Shown: positions 1-7,785, counted from the first letter of the stretch. The stretch is 26,311 nucleotides of DNA from an uncultured Clostridia bacterium (GCA_947305675.1 CAMZED010000009.1:1-26311), one strand, 5' to 3'. Made by a program: numbers and translations. Notes: generated by a model from the sequence alone, not told the origin.

Positions 1-435
1 CGCATCGGGGTCGACGTTAAGCCCGTAATTTTTCGATAATTCAAGCACGCGCTTGCGCGCGTCCTTCTTTTGCACAAAGCCGAATTTCGTCGGTTCGGTG
101 CCCAAAATAATGTTGTCAAGCACGGTGAATACTTCTACCAGTTTAAAATGCTGGTGGACCATACCTATACCGAGCGCGTTTGCGTCGTTAGGGTCGTTTA
201 TGGTGACCTTTACGCCGTCCTGGTATATCACGCCCGATTCCGGCTGATAAAGCCCGAAAAGCACCGACATAAGCGTGCTTTTACCGGCGCCGTTTTCGCC
301 GAGCAGGGCGTGGATCTCGCCGCGCTTGAGCTGAAGCGTTATATTGTCGTTTGCGATGATGCCAGGGAATACTTTGGTTATATTCCGCATCTCGATCGCA
401 TAGGGTGCGTCATTTGTTCTGGTCTGTTCGTTCAT
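1..435 (-). CDS. Nucleoside/sugar-type ABC transporter ATP-binding protein, N-terminal 145 residues (partial)
   Basis: This is the ATPase that would power import of the substrate captured by the neighbouring BMP lipoprotein, at the inner face of the membrane. The reading frame stays open from an ATG at 435 to the window edge, so only the first 145 residues are visible. Walker A (GENGAGKST) lies at about residues 46-54 and the Q-loop (VHQHF) at 93-97. Family members of this type (YufO/NupA, also RbsA-like) carry two ATPase domains in about 500 residues, so most of the gene lies outside. The start follows a weak GAGAG ribosome site. A terminator hairpin separates it from the upstream lipoprotein gene, so its expression probably depends on readthrough. 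The permease genes normally found next would lie beyond the left edge. The BMP partner makes a nucleoside substrate more likely than ribose; that is inference. Confidence 0.93.
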   Translation of the reverse strand, partial: MNEQTRTNDAPYAIEMRNITKVFPGIIANDNITLQLKRGEIHALLGENGAGKSTLMSVLFGLYQPESGVIYQDGVKVTINDPNDANALGIGMVHQHFKLVEVFTVLDNIILGTEPTKFGFVQKKDARKRVLELSKNYGLNVDPDA

Positions 436-490
436 ATCGTCAGCACTCTCTTAGTTTTAATCCGGTATGCGAAACCGGTTTTGCGGCAGT

Positions 491-527
491 AATAAAACGG
501 GCTGCTGCATTTTTTGCAGCAGCCCGT
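491..527 (-). terminator. Intrinsic terminator between the BMP lipoprotein gene and the ABC ATPase gene
   Basis: A perfect 12-bp GC-rich stem (497-508 with 516-527) with a seven-base loop is followed on the minus strand by a TTTTATT run. It sits inside what is otherwise one transport operon. It probably lets the binding protein be made in excess over the ATPase and permeases by partial termination. Confidence 0.85.
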
Positions 528-537
528 AGCGGAAAAC

Positions 538-1668
538 TTATGCGTCTATTTCAACAGTGACTTTGGTCCAGCCGGCGGTAACGTCATCGGGAACAACGTC
601 CTTCGGAGTAACTTCGCCGCTCTTGATTTTTGCATAAAGAGCATTGTAATCTTCGACCGAGAAGTTCTTGAGAGACCAGGTGTCGGTCGGGAGTCCGGTA
701 GCGTCGTCGGAAGCGCCGAGGTTCTGAGCGTTGTTTTTAAGCTCGGAATCCCACTTGCCGTCGTAGAACTGACCGAGAACCTTCTGAACCGAAACAGCGA
801 GACCCTTCATTGCGGAAGTGATGACTCTTGCGGATTCATAGGATTGGTCGACGTCGACGCCGATGACCTTCGCGTTGTCGTATTTGCCGGCAGCGGAAAG
901 TACGGAGTTGAACATAGATCCGCCGCAAGCAAACACAACTTCTGTGCCGCCGTCATACCAGCCGGAGATCTGAGTCTGAAGTTCGGGGGAAGCGGAGAAG
1001 GTGGAGCCGTAAAGGAAGCTGTATTTTACAGAAACGTCGACGTTCTTTTCAACAGCAGCTGCCTCGGCGCCCTGGAGGAAGCCGTAGCCGTAACGGTTAA
1101 CCGCGGGGTTGGTTCCGCCGCCGCCGCCGGTAAAGCCGAGTTTGGTGTAGCCTTCCATAACAGCCGCGTAGCCTGCAAGGTAACCGGATTCCTGTTCCTT
1201 GTAAACGATAGCGGTGACGTTGTCAAGCCCGAGTGCCCAACCGTCGACGAATACGAACTTAATGTCGGGGTTCTGGGTTGCGATCTCGGTCATAGCGGTA
1301 GCCTGAAGGAAACCGGGGGCAACGATGATCTTCGCACCGTTGGTGATAGCCTGCTGCATAGCGGTCTGACGGTCGGTATCGGACGCGTCGGCGCCATTTG
1401 CGGGCTGATAGTACTTATAGGATTTGCCGTTGTCTTTAGCATAGCGTACAACGCCTTCCCAGGTGCCCTGGTTAAAGCTCTTGTCAAGCAGCTGTCCTAC
1501 GTCGGTAACGAGCGCGATCTCCGCGGTGCCGTCCTGAGCGGCGCCGTCGGCGGTAAGATCAAGCTCGTCTGCTTTGGATTCTTCGGTAGCGGGGGTGCAG
1601 GAAGCGAATGCAAGTGCGACGCCCGTAACCATGAGCAGAGCAAGAACGATTGCTGTGATGCGTTTCAT
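538..1668 (-). CDS. BMP-family ABC transporter substrate-binding lipoprotein (nucleoside type)
   Basis: This 376-residue protein is a lipid-anchored extracellular receptor for a BMP/Med-type ABC importer; characterised relatives (PnrA, BmpA, YufN) bind purine nucleosides. A hydrophobic signal with basic start ends at a lipobox-like FASC, giving Cys24 as the lipidated residue. After an acidic linker the mature domain opens with the family signature VTDVGQLLDKSFNQGTWEG, and further typical segments are the VFVDGW and YLAGYAAV stretches. Length matches the family. The ATG at 1668 has a GGAGG ribosome site ten bases upstream and its own sigma-A promoter. It is followed by a terminator and then the ATPase gene. 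Its position next to deoB-cdd, deoD, deoC and tdk strongly suggests that the ligand is a nucleoside or deoxynucleoside. Confidence 0.93.
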   Translation of the reverse strand: MKRITAIVLALLMVTGVALAFASCTPATEESKADELDLTADGAAQDGTAEIALVTDVGQLLDKSFNQGTWEGVVRYAKDNGKSYKYYQPANGADASDTDRQTAMQQAITNGAKIIVAPGFLQATAMTEIATQNPDIKFVFVDGWALGLDNVTAIVYKEQESGYLAGYAAVMEGYTKLGFTGGGGGTNPAVNRYGYGFLQGAEAAAVEKNVDVSVKYSFLYGSTFSASPELQTQISGWYDGGTEVVFACGGSMFNSVLSAAGKYDNAKVIGVDVDQSYESARVITSAMKGLAVSVQKVLGQFYDGKWDSELKNNAQNLGASDDATGLPTDTWSLKNFSVEDYNALYAKIKSGEVTPKDVVPDDVTAGWTKVTVEIDA

Positions 1669-1716
1669 AACATAAAGTCCTCCAAAAAAATTTTGTCACA
1701 TCCTGATGACGATTAT

Positions 1717-1745
1717 ACTATACCATATCTTTTTATCCATTGCAA
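1717..1745 (-). promoter_or_regulatory. Sigma-A promoter of the BMP lipoprotein gene
   Basis: On the minus strand a TTGCAA -35 (1740-1745) is 17 bp from a TATAGT -10 (1717-1722); a TATAAT (1712-1717) overlaps as an alternative -10. It lies about 50 bp before the start codon and inside the 135-bp gap after deoB-cdd, so the transporter can be expressed apart from the enzyme genes. Confidence 0.7.
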
Positions 1746-1803
1746 GTGTATTATGTAGACCAAATCGACGGTTTTTGACAACATTTTTTAATGATCGCAC
1801 GAT

Positions 1804-3378
1804 TTATTCCATAAAATCCGGAGTAAACGAATGCGGAAGCAGTTCTCCGAGCGTAAGCCGATCGAACCGTTCCCCGTCTTTCATAACAAGTACCGGCATT
1901 TCGGGCTTGCAAAATTCCGCCATTACCTGCCGGCAGACTCCGCAGGGCGGGAAAGCCGATTCCGATTTGCCGTTCTTCCCGCTGCAGACGGCAATAAGTT
2001 TGAATTCCCTATCGCCTTCACTTACCGCCTTGAAGATCGCGGTGCGTTCGGCGCAGTTTGTCGGTGTATAGGAAGCGCTTTCGATGTTGCAGCCTTTGTA
2101 TATTTTTCCGTCCGCGGTCATGATCGCGGCTCCGACGGCAAAATGCGAATATGGCACGTAAGCCGCCTTCTGTGCTTCAAGCGCCGCCTTGCATACGGCT
2201 TTTTCCTCGGCGGTGGGAGCGGCGATATCGCGCCAGAATCCGGTCCCGTCGCCGCGGTAGGAAATGCCGAGATATTCCGCGACCGTGGCGGCTATATCGC
2301 AAAAGCCTTTTCGCGTGCCGAGATTGACCGGAGCGACCGGTTTGCCGTAAACCACAAGCGGGATATGCTCGCGCGTGTGGTCGGTATGGTCGTCGCCGGG
2401 ATCACAGCCGTGGTCGGCGGTGATGAACAGAACGTCTTCTTCGCCCATACTGCCGATAAAAGTTTCAAGCCATGAATCGAATTCCGAAAAAGCGGCGGCA
2501 TAGCCGTCGATATCCTGACGGTGACCGTAAAGCATATCGAAATCGACGAGATTGACAAAACAAAGTCCTTCGAAATCTTTGTCGAGCGCCTCAAGCGCAT
2601 ACTTCATCCCCTCGGTGTTCGAATGGGTATAGACTTTTTCGGTAACGCCGCTTCCGGCGAAGATATCATTGATCTTGCCGATCGCATAAACGGTTTTTCC
2701 GGCGGCGGAGAGGGCGTCGAGCAGAGTCTGCTTCGGCGGGAGGAGCGAAAAATCATGGCGGTTCGCTGTGCGGGTATAGTTGCCCGGGGTCCCGGTGAAC
2801 GGCCTTGCAATGACCCTCCCGACGGCGTGTTTGCCGGTGAGTATCTTTCTTGCGATACGGCAGTATTCATAAAGATCTTCAAGCGGCACCGTTTCCTCGT
2901 GCGCGGCGATCTGAAAAACGCTGTCGGCGGAGGTATAAACTATGAGTTTTCCGGTTTTTACGTGTTCCTCGCCGTAATCCTTTATAACTTCGGTGCCGGA
3001 ATAAGGTCTGTTGCAAAGGACTCCCCGCCCGGTGAGTTTTGTGAATTCGTCGAGTATTTCCGCGGGGAACCCATCGGGATAAACCGGCATCGGCGAAGGC
3101 GAGACCACACCGGCGATCTCCCAGTGACCGATGGTGGTATCCTTGCCCATTGAACGTTCGGCAATCCGGCAAACCGCCGCGGCGGGGTTTTCCTCTTGCG
3201 GGAGGAATTCCTGACCGTCGATATTCCCCATTCCGAGTTTTTTAAGCGTTTCGAACCGGAACTTCGGCGATTGCGATATCCTTTTAAGTGTGTGGCAATC
3301 GTGATCGCCGAAAAGACGTGCGTCGGGCATCTCGCCGGCGCCGAGCGAATCGAGAACGATTATAAAGGCGCGTTTCAT
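1804..3378 (-). CDS. Phosphopentomutase-cytidine deaminase fusion protein
   Basis: One 524-residue polypeptide joins two nucleoside salvage enzymes. Residues 1 to about 385 are phosphopentomutase (DeoB, alkaline phosphatase superfamily), interconverting (deoxy)ribose 1- and 5-phosphate. Visible are the metal-site IVLDSLGAGEMPDA near residue 10, the phospho-threonine segment KDTTIGHWE at 79-87, DFDMLYGHR at 279-287, TADHGCDP at 320-327 and HTREHIPLVVYG. Residues from about 388 to 524 are a cytidine deaminase of the tetrameric class, with zinc ligands C442, C479 and C482 and catalytic E444 (NCAERT, PPCGVC). Both halves are close to normal stand-alone length with no evident linker. No stop, start or ribosome site falls at the junction. 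The start at 3378 follows a GAGGT site. It lies downstream of deoD in the same operon. Deamination and pentose-phosphate mutation flank the nucleoside phosphorylase step. Confidence 0.93.
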   Translation of the reverse strand: MKRAFIIVLDSLGAGEMPDARLFGDHDCHTLKRISQSPKFRFETLKKLGMGNIDGQEFLPQEENPAAAVCRIAERSMGKDTTIGHWEIAGVVSPSPMPVYPDGFPAEILDEFTKLTGRGVLCNRPYSGTEVIKDYGEEHVKTGKLIVYTSADSVFQIAAHEETVPLEDLYEYCRIARKILTGKHAVGRVIARPFTGTPGNYTRTANRHDFSLLPPKQTLLDALSAAGKTVYAIGKINDIFAGSGVTEKVYTHSNTEGMKYALEALDKDFEGLCFVNLVDFDMLYGHRQDIDGYAAAFSEFDSWLETFIGSMGEEDVLFITADHGCDPGDDHTDHTREHIPLVVYGKPVAPVNLGTRKGFCDIAATVAEYLGISYRGDGTGFWRDIAAPTAEEKAVCKAALEAQKAAYVPYSHFAVGAAIMTADGKIYKGCNIESASYTPTNCAERTAIFKAVSEGDREFKLIAVCSGKNGKSESAFPPCGVCRQVMAEFCKPEMPVLVMKDGERFDRLTLGELLPHSFTPDFME

Positions 3379-3389
3379 TAAGATCTACC

Positions 3390-4133
3390 TCATTTTTCAA
3401 GTTTTTTCGCGGTTTTCAGAGCGAGTTCCATCATATCGGTAAACGAGCTGCGGCGTTCCTCGGCGGTGGTTTCCTCGCCGGTGATAAGGTGATCGGACAC
3501 GGTGCAGATCGCCAAAGCGTTTTTCCCGGCGCGCGCCGCGTTCATATAAAGGGCGGCGGCTTCCATCTCGATAGCCATCACTCCCATTTTTCCCCAGGCT
3601 TTCGAAGGGATGAACGCCTCGGGCAGGCCCTCGACGTCGTTATAAAAGGTATCCGACGACAAAAGGTTGCCGACGTGGTATCTCAGACCCATTTCCGAAG
3701 CGGTCTCGGTGCAGACTTTAAGCATCCCGTAGCTGCAGATCGGCGCAAAGCTGCCGGGAAGATGGTACTGTGACGCGTAATCGGAATTGGTGCAGGCGCC
3801 CATACCGATAACGATATCTCGCACGCGGATCTTTTCGCTGATCGCTCCGGCTGAGCCGATACGCATAATGTTATCCACACCGAAAAAGTTGAACAGTTCG
3901 TAGGAATAGATCCCGATAGACGGCATACCCATGCCGCTTGCCATCACCGAGACTCTGCATCCTTCATAAAACCCGGTATAGCCCTGAATCCCGCGGACGT
4001 TGTTGACCAGCTTTGCGTTCTGCAAAAAATTGTCGGCAATGAATCCGGCGCGGAGCGGATCGCCCGGCATAAGCACCGTCGGCGCGAAATCGTCGGGAGT
4101 CGCGTCGATGTGCGGAGTGGGATAATTTGCCAT
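3390..4133 (-). CDS. deoD: DeoD-type purine nucleoside phosphorylase
   Basis: This cytoplasmic enzyme splits purine (deoxy)nucleosides with phosphate into the free base and (deoxy)ribose 1-phosphate, which the downstream mutase half of DeoB-CDA converts. The 247-residue length fits the hexameric bacterial DeoD family (about 235 residues). Diagnostic segments are MPGDPLRAGFIA at 22-33, the phosphate-binding region RIGSAGAI at 91-98, the ribose-contacting IEMEAAALY at 188-196, and the catalytic Asp in VSDHL (D214) followed by an Arg pair in EERRSSF (227-228). The ATG at 4133 has an AAGGAAGG ribosome site. It lies 21 bp after deoC and 11 bp before the fusion gene, which indicates one transcript from the tdk promoter. 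Confidence 0.95.
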   Translation of the reverse strand: MANYPTPHIDATPDDFAPTVLMPGDPLRAGFIADNFLQNAKLVNNVRGIQGYTGFYEGCRVSVMASGMGMPSIGIYSYELFNFFGVDNIMRIGSAGAISEKIRVRDIVIGMGACTNSDYASQYHLPGSFAPICSYGMLKVCTETASEMGLRYHVGNLLSSDTFYNDVEGLPEAFIPSKAWGKMGVMAIEMEAAALYMNAARAGKNALAICTVSDHLITGEETTAEERRSSFTDMMELALKTAKKLEK

Positions 4134-4154
4134 TGTTTTATACCTTCCTTTCGT

Positions 4155-4811
4155 TTACTTCTCCATCGATTTTGCGATCTTCACAACGCGGCTTGTGCCG
4201 AGCCGCGAAGCACCGAGCGCAATGAAATCCGCCGCGTCTTCAAGCGAAGATATCCCGCCCGCGGCTTTGATCTTTAAATGGTCGGCGACGTGTTCTTTCA
4301 TAAGTTTTACGTCCTCTTTGGTGGCGCCGCCCGTCGAAAACCCGGTGGAGGTTTTTATGTATTCGGCGCCGGAAAGCGAAACGAGTTCGCACATTTTTAT
4401 CTTTTCTTCGTCGGTAAGCAGACAGGTCTCGATGATAACCTTTAAAAGTTTACCGGCGCAGGCTTTTTTGACCGCGACGATCTCGGCAAGCACTTCCTCG
4501 TATTTTTTGTCTTTCAATAACCCGACGTTTATGACCATATCGATCTCGTCGGCGCCGTTGCCGACGGCGTCGGAAGCCTCGAAGCATTTCGCCGCGGTCG
4601 TGGAATAGCCGTTCGGGAACCCGATTACCGTGCAGATCTTTAATTTATCGCCGACGTATGCTTTCGCGGCTTTAACATAGCACGCCGGGATGCAGACCGA
4701 AGCGACCGAATATTTTATCCCATCGTCGCACAGGGCCCTTATATCCTCCCATCTTGCGCTTTGGGACAGCAGAGTGTGATCGCATTTGGCGAGTATTTCG
4801 CTGATCTCCAT
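4155..4811 (-). CDS. deoC: Deoxyribose-phosphate aldolase
   Basis: DeoC cleaves 2-deoxyribose 5-phosphate into acetaldehyde and glyceraldehyde 3-phosphate, feeding deoxynucleoside carbon into glycolysis. The 218-residue class I aldolase shows the proton-relay Asp in EIDMVINVG (D91), the Schiff-base Lys in EYIKTSTGFSTGGAT (K153) and the second active-site Lys in KAAGGI (K182). Length matches the short Firmicutes DeoC. Its ATG at 4811 overlaps the tdk stop by one base (TAATG) and is preceded by GGAGG inside tdk, so translation of the two is probably coupled. It is the second gene of the tdk-deoC-deoD-deoB/cdd transcript. No DeoR-type regulator is visible in the window. Confidence 0.96.
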   Translation of the reverse strand: MEISEILAKCDHTLLSQSARWEDIRALCDDGIKYSVASVCIPACYVKAAKAYVGDKLKICTVIGFPNGYSTTAAKCFEASDAVGNGADEIDMVINVGLLKDKKYEEVLAEIVAVKKACAGKLLKVIIETCLLTDEEKIKMCELVSLSGAEYIKTSTGFSTGGATKEDVKLMKEHVADHLKIKAAGGISSLEDAADFIALGASRLGTSRVVKIAKSMEK

Positions 4812-5443
4812 TATTTTTCCTCCTTTTCGGCGCGTTCTTTTTCATCTATCAACGCGCGGTAGCATTTGTAACACATTCCCTCGTACCTGTCGTTTCCGCC
4901 CAGGCAGATCTGAGAGCCTTCGGTTATTATCACGCCGTCGTCGTCAAAGCGAGCGTTCACGGTCGCCTTTCTTCCGCAGCGGCAGATGGATTTTATTTCG
5001 GTAATGCTGTCGGCTATCTCGAAAAGCCGCATACTCCCCGGGAAAAGTTTTGTCTGAAAATCCGCCCTCAGTCCGAAGCAAAGCGCGGGGACGTCCTGCT
5101 TGTCGGCAAGATCTTTTAACTGTTCGACCTGTTTGCCGGTGAGAAACTGGCATTCGTCGCAGATGACGACGTCTTTGTATTTTTTGCCGTTCCCGCGGGA
5201 AATAAACTCGGAATAAAGATCGATATCCGCCGGGACCGATTCCGCGTCGGCAAAGAGCCCGATGCGCGACCTGAGCACGGTGTGAAGTTTACCGTCGCCG
5301 CCGACAAAATCGTCGCGCGTGTCGGTGGCGGGTTTTATAAGCCAGACGGACTGATCCTTTTCCTCGTAATTGAATTTAGTCATAAGCGCCTGTGCGGTCT
5401 TCGAACTGCCCATCGCGCCGAACTTAAAATAGAGTTTTGCCAT
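4811..5443 (-). CDS. tdk: Thymidine kinase (type II)
   Basis: This enzyme phosphorylates thymidine (and deoxyuridine) to dTMP with ATP in the cytoplasm. From the ATG at 5443 it has 210 residues. The P-loop GAMGSSKT is at 9-16 (the common form is GxMxSGKS/T), and the DE pair DVVICDECQFL carries the catalytic Glu (E97). The zinc ribbon is formed by C154/C156 and C191/C194. I prefer the ATG at 5443 over a TTG at 5467: it is preceded by GAGAGGG at correct spacing and starts at MAKLYFKFG, as in relatives. It is the first gene of the nucleoside operon and has a strong promoter. A salvage kinase leading a set of catabolic genes means thymidine is shared between reuse and breakdown. Confidence 0.95.
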   Translation of the reverse strand: MAKLYFKFGAMGSSKTAQALMTKFNYEEKDQSVWLIKPATDTRDDFVGGDGKLHTVLRSRIGLFADAESVPADIDLYSEFISRGNGKKYKDVVICDECQFLTGKQVEQLKDLADKQDVPALCFGLRADFQTKLFPGSMRLFEIADSITEIKSICRCGRKATVNARFDDDGVIITEGSQICLGGNDRYEGMCYKCYRALIDEKERAEKEEK

Positions 5444-5469
5444 TACGCGAACCCTCTCTTTCCGCAATC

Positions 5470-5498
5470 ATTTTATCATAATAATTTCTAACTTTCAA
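5470..5498 (-). promoter_or_regulatory. Sigma-A promoter of the tdk-deoC-deoD-deoB/cdd operon
   Basis: On the minus strand a TTGAAA -35 (5493-5498) is 17 bp from a TAAAAT -10 (5470-5475), about 27 bp before the tdk ATG. It diverges from the promoter of the solute-binding lipoprotein gene only about 55 bp away, so a shared regulator could act on both. I found no clear operator palindrome. Confidence 0.8.
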
Positions 5499-5553
5499 GA
5501 AGAATTATCTTATTTGTTATAACGCATCATTACAGCGCATAAAAAGATTGCGA

Positions 5554-5582
5554 TTGACAACCTGCCGACGCTGTGTTAAAAT
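5554..5582 (+). promoter_or_regulatory. Sigma-A promoter of the orphan solute-binding lipoprotein gene
   Basis: A consensus TTGACA (5554-5559) is followed after 17 bp by TAAAAT (5577-5582), with the ATG at 5614. It diverges from the tdk promoter. Confidence 0.82.
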
Positions 5583-5613
5583 AAACATCAATAACCGAAA
5601 AGGATGTTGCACT

Positions 5614-7107
5614 ATGAAGAAAAGAATCATCGCGCTGCTTTTGTTTGCCGCGTTTGCCGTCGGCGCGCTCGCCGCGTGCAATAACGGAAATACCGAAACC
5701 TCCGCCGGCGGTTCACAATCCGAAGGGCAGGATGAATCCGCCGCCGAAAGCGTAAACCCCGAATCGGCGTGGAAAGACGCCAACGGCAACTGGACCATCA
5801 AGCAGGAAGTCAAGGATTTCAAAAACCGCACCTTTACCATCTGCGTAAGAGGCTCTTCCGTTGGCACATATCAGTCGGACGACTTCACCACCGACGGAAC
5901 TCTTTACGGCGACACGCTTAACGAAGCGGTCAACATTCGTAATAACTTTGTATCCGATACTTACAACGTCGACCTTGTCGTTGACAAAAACGACAACTAT
6001 ATGAACGCCATCCGCAACGATATCGAAACGCTCACCGGCAATTACGACGCAATAATGCCCGCGCTGAGCGAACTTGCGGTGCTTGCCGGCGAAGGCAAAC
6101 TTTACGAGCTGACTTCCATCCCCGGATTTGATATCTCGGCGCCCTGGTATGACAGCCACGCGACTTCGGCGTTTTCGATACAGAACAAGGTTTATTTCAC
6201 CACGGGCGATATAACCATACTTAACAAAGTCTGCGCTCCTTCGATCCTGTTCAACAAGGAAATGATCAAGAGTTATCATCTCGACGATCCTTATCAGCTG
6301 GTAAACGATCATCAGTGGACTTTCGACAAACTTCAGCAGATGGCGAAAGCCGTCGTCGATTTAAGCAGTACCGACGTTTATGAGAACACCTACGGTATGC
6401 TTACCGAATATAACAACCCGTTTGATTTCTTCGGCGCCGCCGGCGAACTTATCACCGTTAAAGACGAGAACGATCTTCCCGTGCTCAATCTCGGCGGGGA
6501 ACGTTCGATATCGCTTGCCGAAAAGATTCTTGACGTTTACGCCAACGGCGACGATTGGCTTATATTCGGGCAGGACAGCCGTTTCCAGGGGTTCTCCAAC
6601 TCGCTCAAACTGTTCGGCACGGGCCACGCTCTGTTCAGGCCTTCGGGCTTCTCCGCCGCCACGAAACTGCGTAAGAGCTCCGACGTTATGTTCGGCATAC
6701 TCCCCTATCCGCTTATGGATTCGACTCAGGACGATTATATCAGCTATTGCGGGAGCAGTTCCGACGTTGCCGGCATTGCCATCCCGCTCACCGCGAAAGA
6801 TCCCGAATTCTCGGCTTATATGATCGACGCGTATTCCGCTTCCGCCAAGAATTACATTACGCACGCTTATTACGACGTGAACTTAAGGTGGAAAGAAACT
6901 TACGATAACGACAGTATCGCAATGCTCGATCTTATATTCAGCCACATCGTTTATGATATGGGTGAAGCGTTCGATTTCGGCGGAGTTACCACGGTGTTCA
7001 AGGAACTCACCGCCGCAAGAAGCTCGAACATCGTTTCGAGGCTCGACGGTATAATCGATAAAGCGAAGATCGAGATCGCCGAACTTCGTGAACAATACGC
7101 CGACTGA
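5614..7107 (+). CDS. Extracellular solute-binding lipoprotein (sugar ABC type), without adjacent permease
   Basis: This secreted, lipid-anchored 497-residue protein resembles the large family 1 (UgpB-like) binding proteins of carbohydrate ABC importers. The signal ends in LAAC, giving Cys22, and is followed by an Asn/Glu/Ser-rich linker. The mature part has the typical lobes: an RNNFVSDTYNVDLVV segment after the first strand, YELTSIPGFD, SILFNKEMIKSYHLDDP and the aromatic WTFDKLQQMAKAVVD. I prefer the ATG at 5614 over an upstream in-frame ATG at 5548, because that one lies inside the promoter, while 5614 has an AAGGA site and starts a perfect lipoprotein signal. No permease or ATPase gene lies beside it, and a terminator follows. 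The ligand cannot be read from the sequence; family 1 proteins usually bind oligosaccharides. Confidence 0.82.
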   Translation: MKKRIIALLLFAAFAVGALAACNNGNTETSAGGSQSEGQDESAAESVNPESAWKDANGNWTIKQEVKDFKNRTFTICVRGSSVGTYQSDDFTTDGTLYGDTLNEAVNIRNNFVSDTYNVDLVVDKNDNYMNAIRNDIETLTGNYDAIMPALSELAVLAGEGKLYELTSIPGFDISAPWYDSHATSAFSIQNKVYFTTGDITILNKVCAPSILFNKEMIKSYHLDDPYQLVNDHQWTFDKLQQMAKAVVDLSSTDVYENTYGMLTEYNNPFDFFGAAGELITVKDENDLPVLNLGGERSISLAEKILDVYANGDDWLIFGQDSRFQGFSNSLKLFGTGHALFRPSGFSAATKLRKSSDVMFGILPYPLMDSTQDDYISYCGSSSDVAGIAIPLTAKDPEFSAYMIDAYSASAKNYITHAYYDVNLRWKETYDNDSIAMLDLIFSHIVYDMGEAFDFGGVTTVFKELTAARSSNIVSRLDGIIDKAKIEIAELREQYAD

Positions 7108-7126
7108 CGCGGACTGAAAAATCAGC

Positions 7127-7159
7127 ATACGGCTCGCTTAAATGCGAGCCGTATTTTTT
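7127..7159 (+). terminator. Terminator of the solute-binding lipoprotein gene
   Basis: A perfect 11-bp stem (7127-7137 with 7144-7154), a six-base loop and a run of six T follow the stop codon by 20 bp. This makes the lipoprotein gene a single-gene transcript. Confidence 0.9.
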
Positions 7160-7239
7160 AAAAAAATCTGTGATTTTAAGAATTATTTAGGATTTCCGCC
7201 GTAATATACAACCGTAACACAAACAAAGGAGGAAACGTT

Positions 7240-7785
7240 ATGAACATTACGCTTTACGGCGCGGCAAGCGAAAAGATCGACGAAGTTTACAAGAAAGCCG
7301 CCGAGGCGCTCGGCAGAGAGATCGCAAGAAGAGGCCACACGATGGTTTACGGCGCCGGCGCGACCGGACTTATGGGAGCCGCGGCGAGGGGGATCACCGC
7401 CGAAAACGGAAGCATTATCGGGGTCGCGCCGCACTTTATGCGCAGCCTTGAACCGATCTATGACCGCTGTACCGAACTGATCGACACCGAAACCATGTCG
7501 CAGCGCAAAGATCTTATGGAAAAGCTCGCCGACGCGTTTGTTATCGTGCCCGGAGGGATCGGCACTTTTGACGAATTTTTCCAGATACTGACATTAAAGA
7601 GCCTGGGAAGACACAACAAACCGATAGTGCTGTATAACGTCTGCAACTTCTGGGACAATATGCTGGCTGTGATCGGATCGGATATGTTCAAAGGTTTTAT
7701 CCATTCCGACGTTTCGGACTGCATTGCCGTGACAGAATCGCCCGTCTCCACGCTCGACGCCATCGAACGGCTGGCGGGAAAATAA
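7240..7785 (+). CDS. LOG-family nucleotide phosphoribohydrolase (TIGR00730 type)
   Basis: LOG-family enzymes hydrolyse nucleoside 5'-monophosphates to base and ribose 5-phosphate; plant relatives activate cytokinins this way and bacterial ones act on AMP and similar nucleotides. The 181-residue protein has the Rossmann signature YGAGATGLMGAAARG at 37-51 and the catalytic PGGIGTFDE at 104-112. An SQRKDLM segment stands where most members have a MHERK-like sequence. The ATG at 7240 is preceded by a strong AAAGGAGG. The 132-bp upstream gap holds the previous terminator and only a weak promoter candidate (TAATAT around 7202). The gene stands alone. Its nucleotide-cleaving chemistry would fit the nearby nucleoside locus, but linkage is only inferred. 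Confidence 0.9.
   Translation: MNITLYGAASEKIDEVYKKAAEALGREIARRGHTMVYGAGATGLMGAAARGITAENGSIIGVAPHFMRSLEPIYDRCTELIDTETMSQRKDLMEKLADAFVIVPGGIGTFDEFFQILTLKSLGRHNKPIVLYNVCNFWDNMLAVIGSDMFKGFIHSDVSDCIAVTESPVSTLDAIERLAGK

Noticed and set aside
514..1758. A 414-codon plus-strand reading frame
   Set aside because: It lies opposite the BMP lipoprotein gene, which has a signal peptide, family motifs, promoter and ribosome site. The plus-strand frame has none, and its protein has no recognisable domain.
1804..3378. Two separate genes deoB and cdd
   Set aside because: There is no stop codon, start codon with ribosome site, or frame change between the two domains around 2220, so it is one frame as sequenced.
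5444..5467. TTG start for thymidine kinase at 5467
   Set aside because: It would place the ribosome site GAGAGGG inside the coding region and add an unconserved basic extension; the ATG at 5443 fits the family N-terminus.
5444..5613. Purine or other riboswitch, or a DeoR operator, before the nucleoside operon
   Set aside because: The tdk leader is too short for a known riboswitch and no clear palindrome is visible between the divergent promoters.
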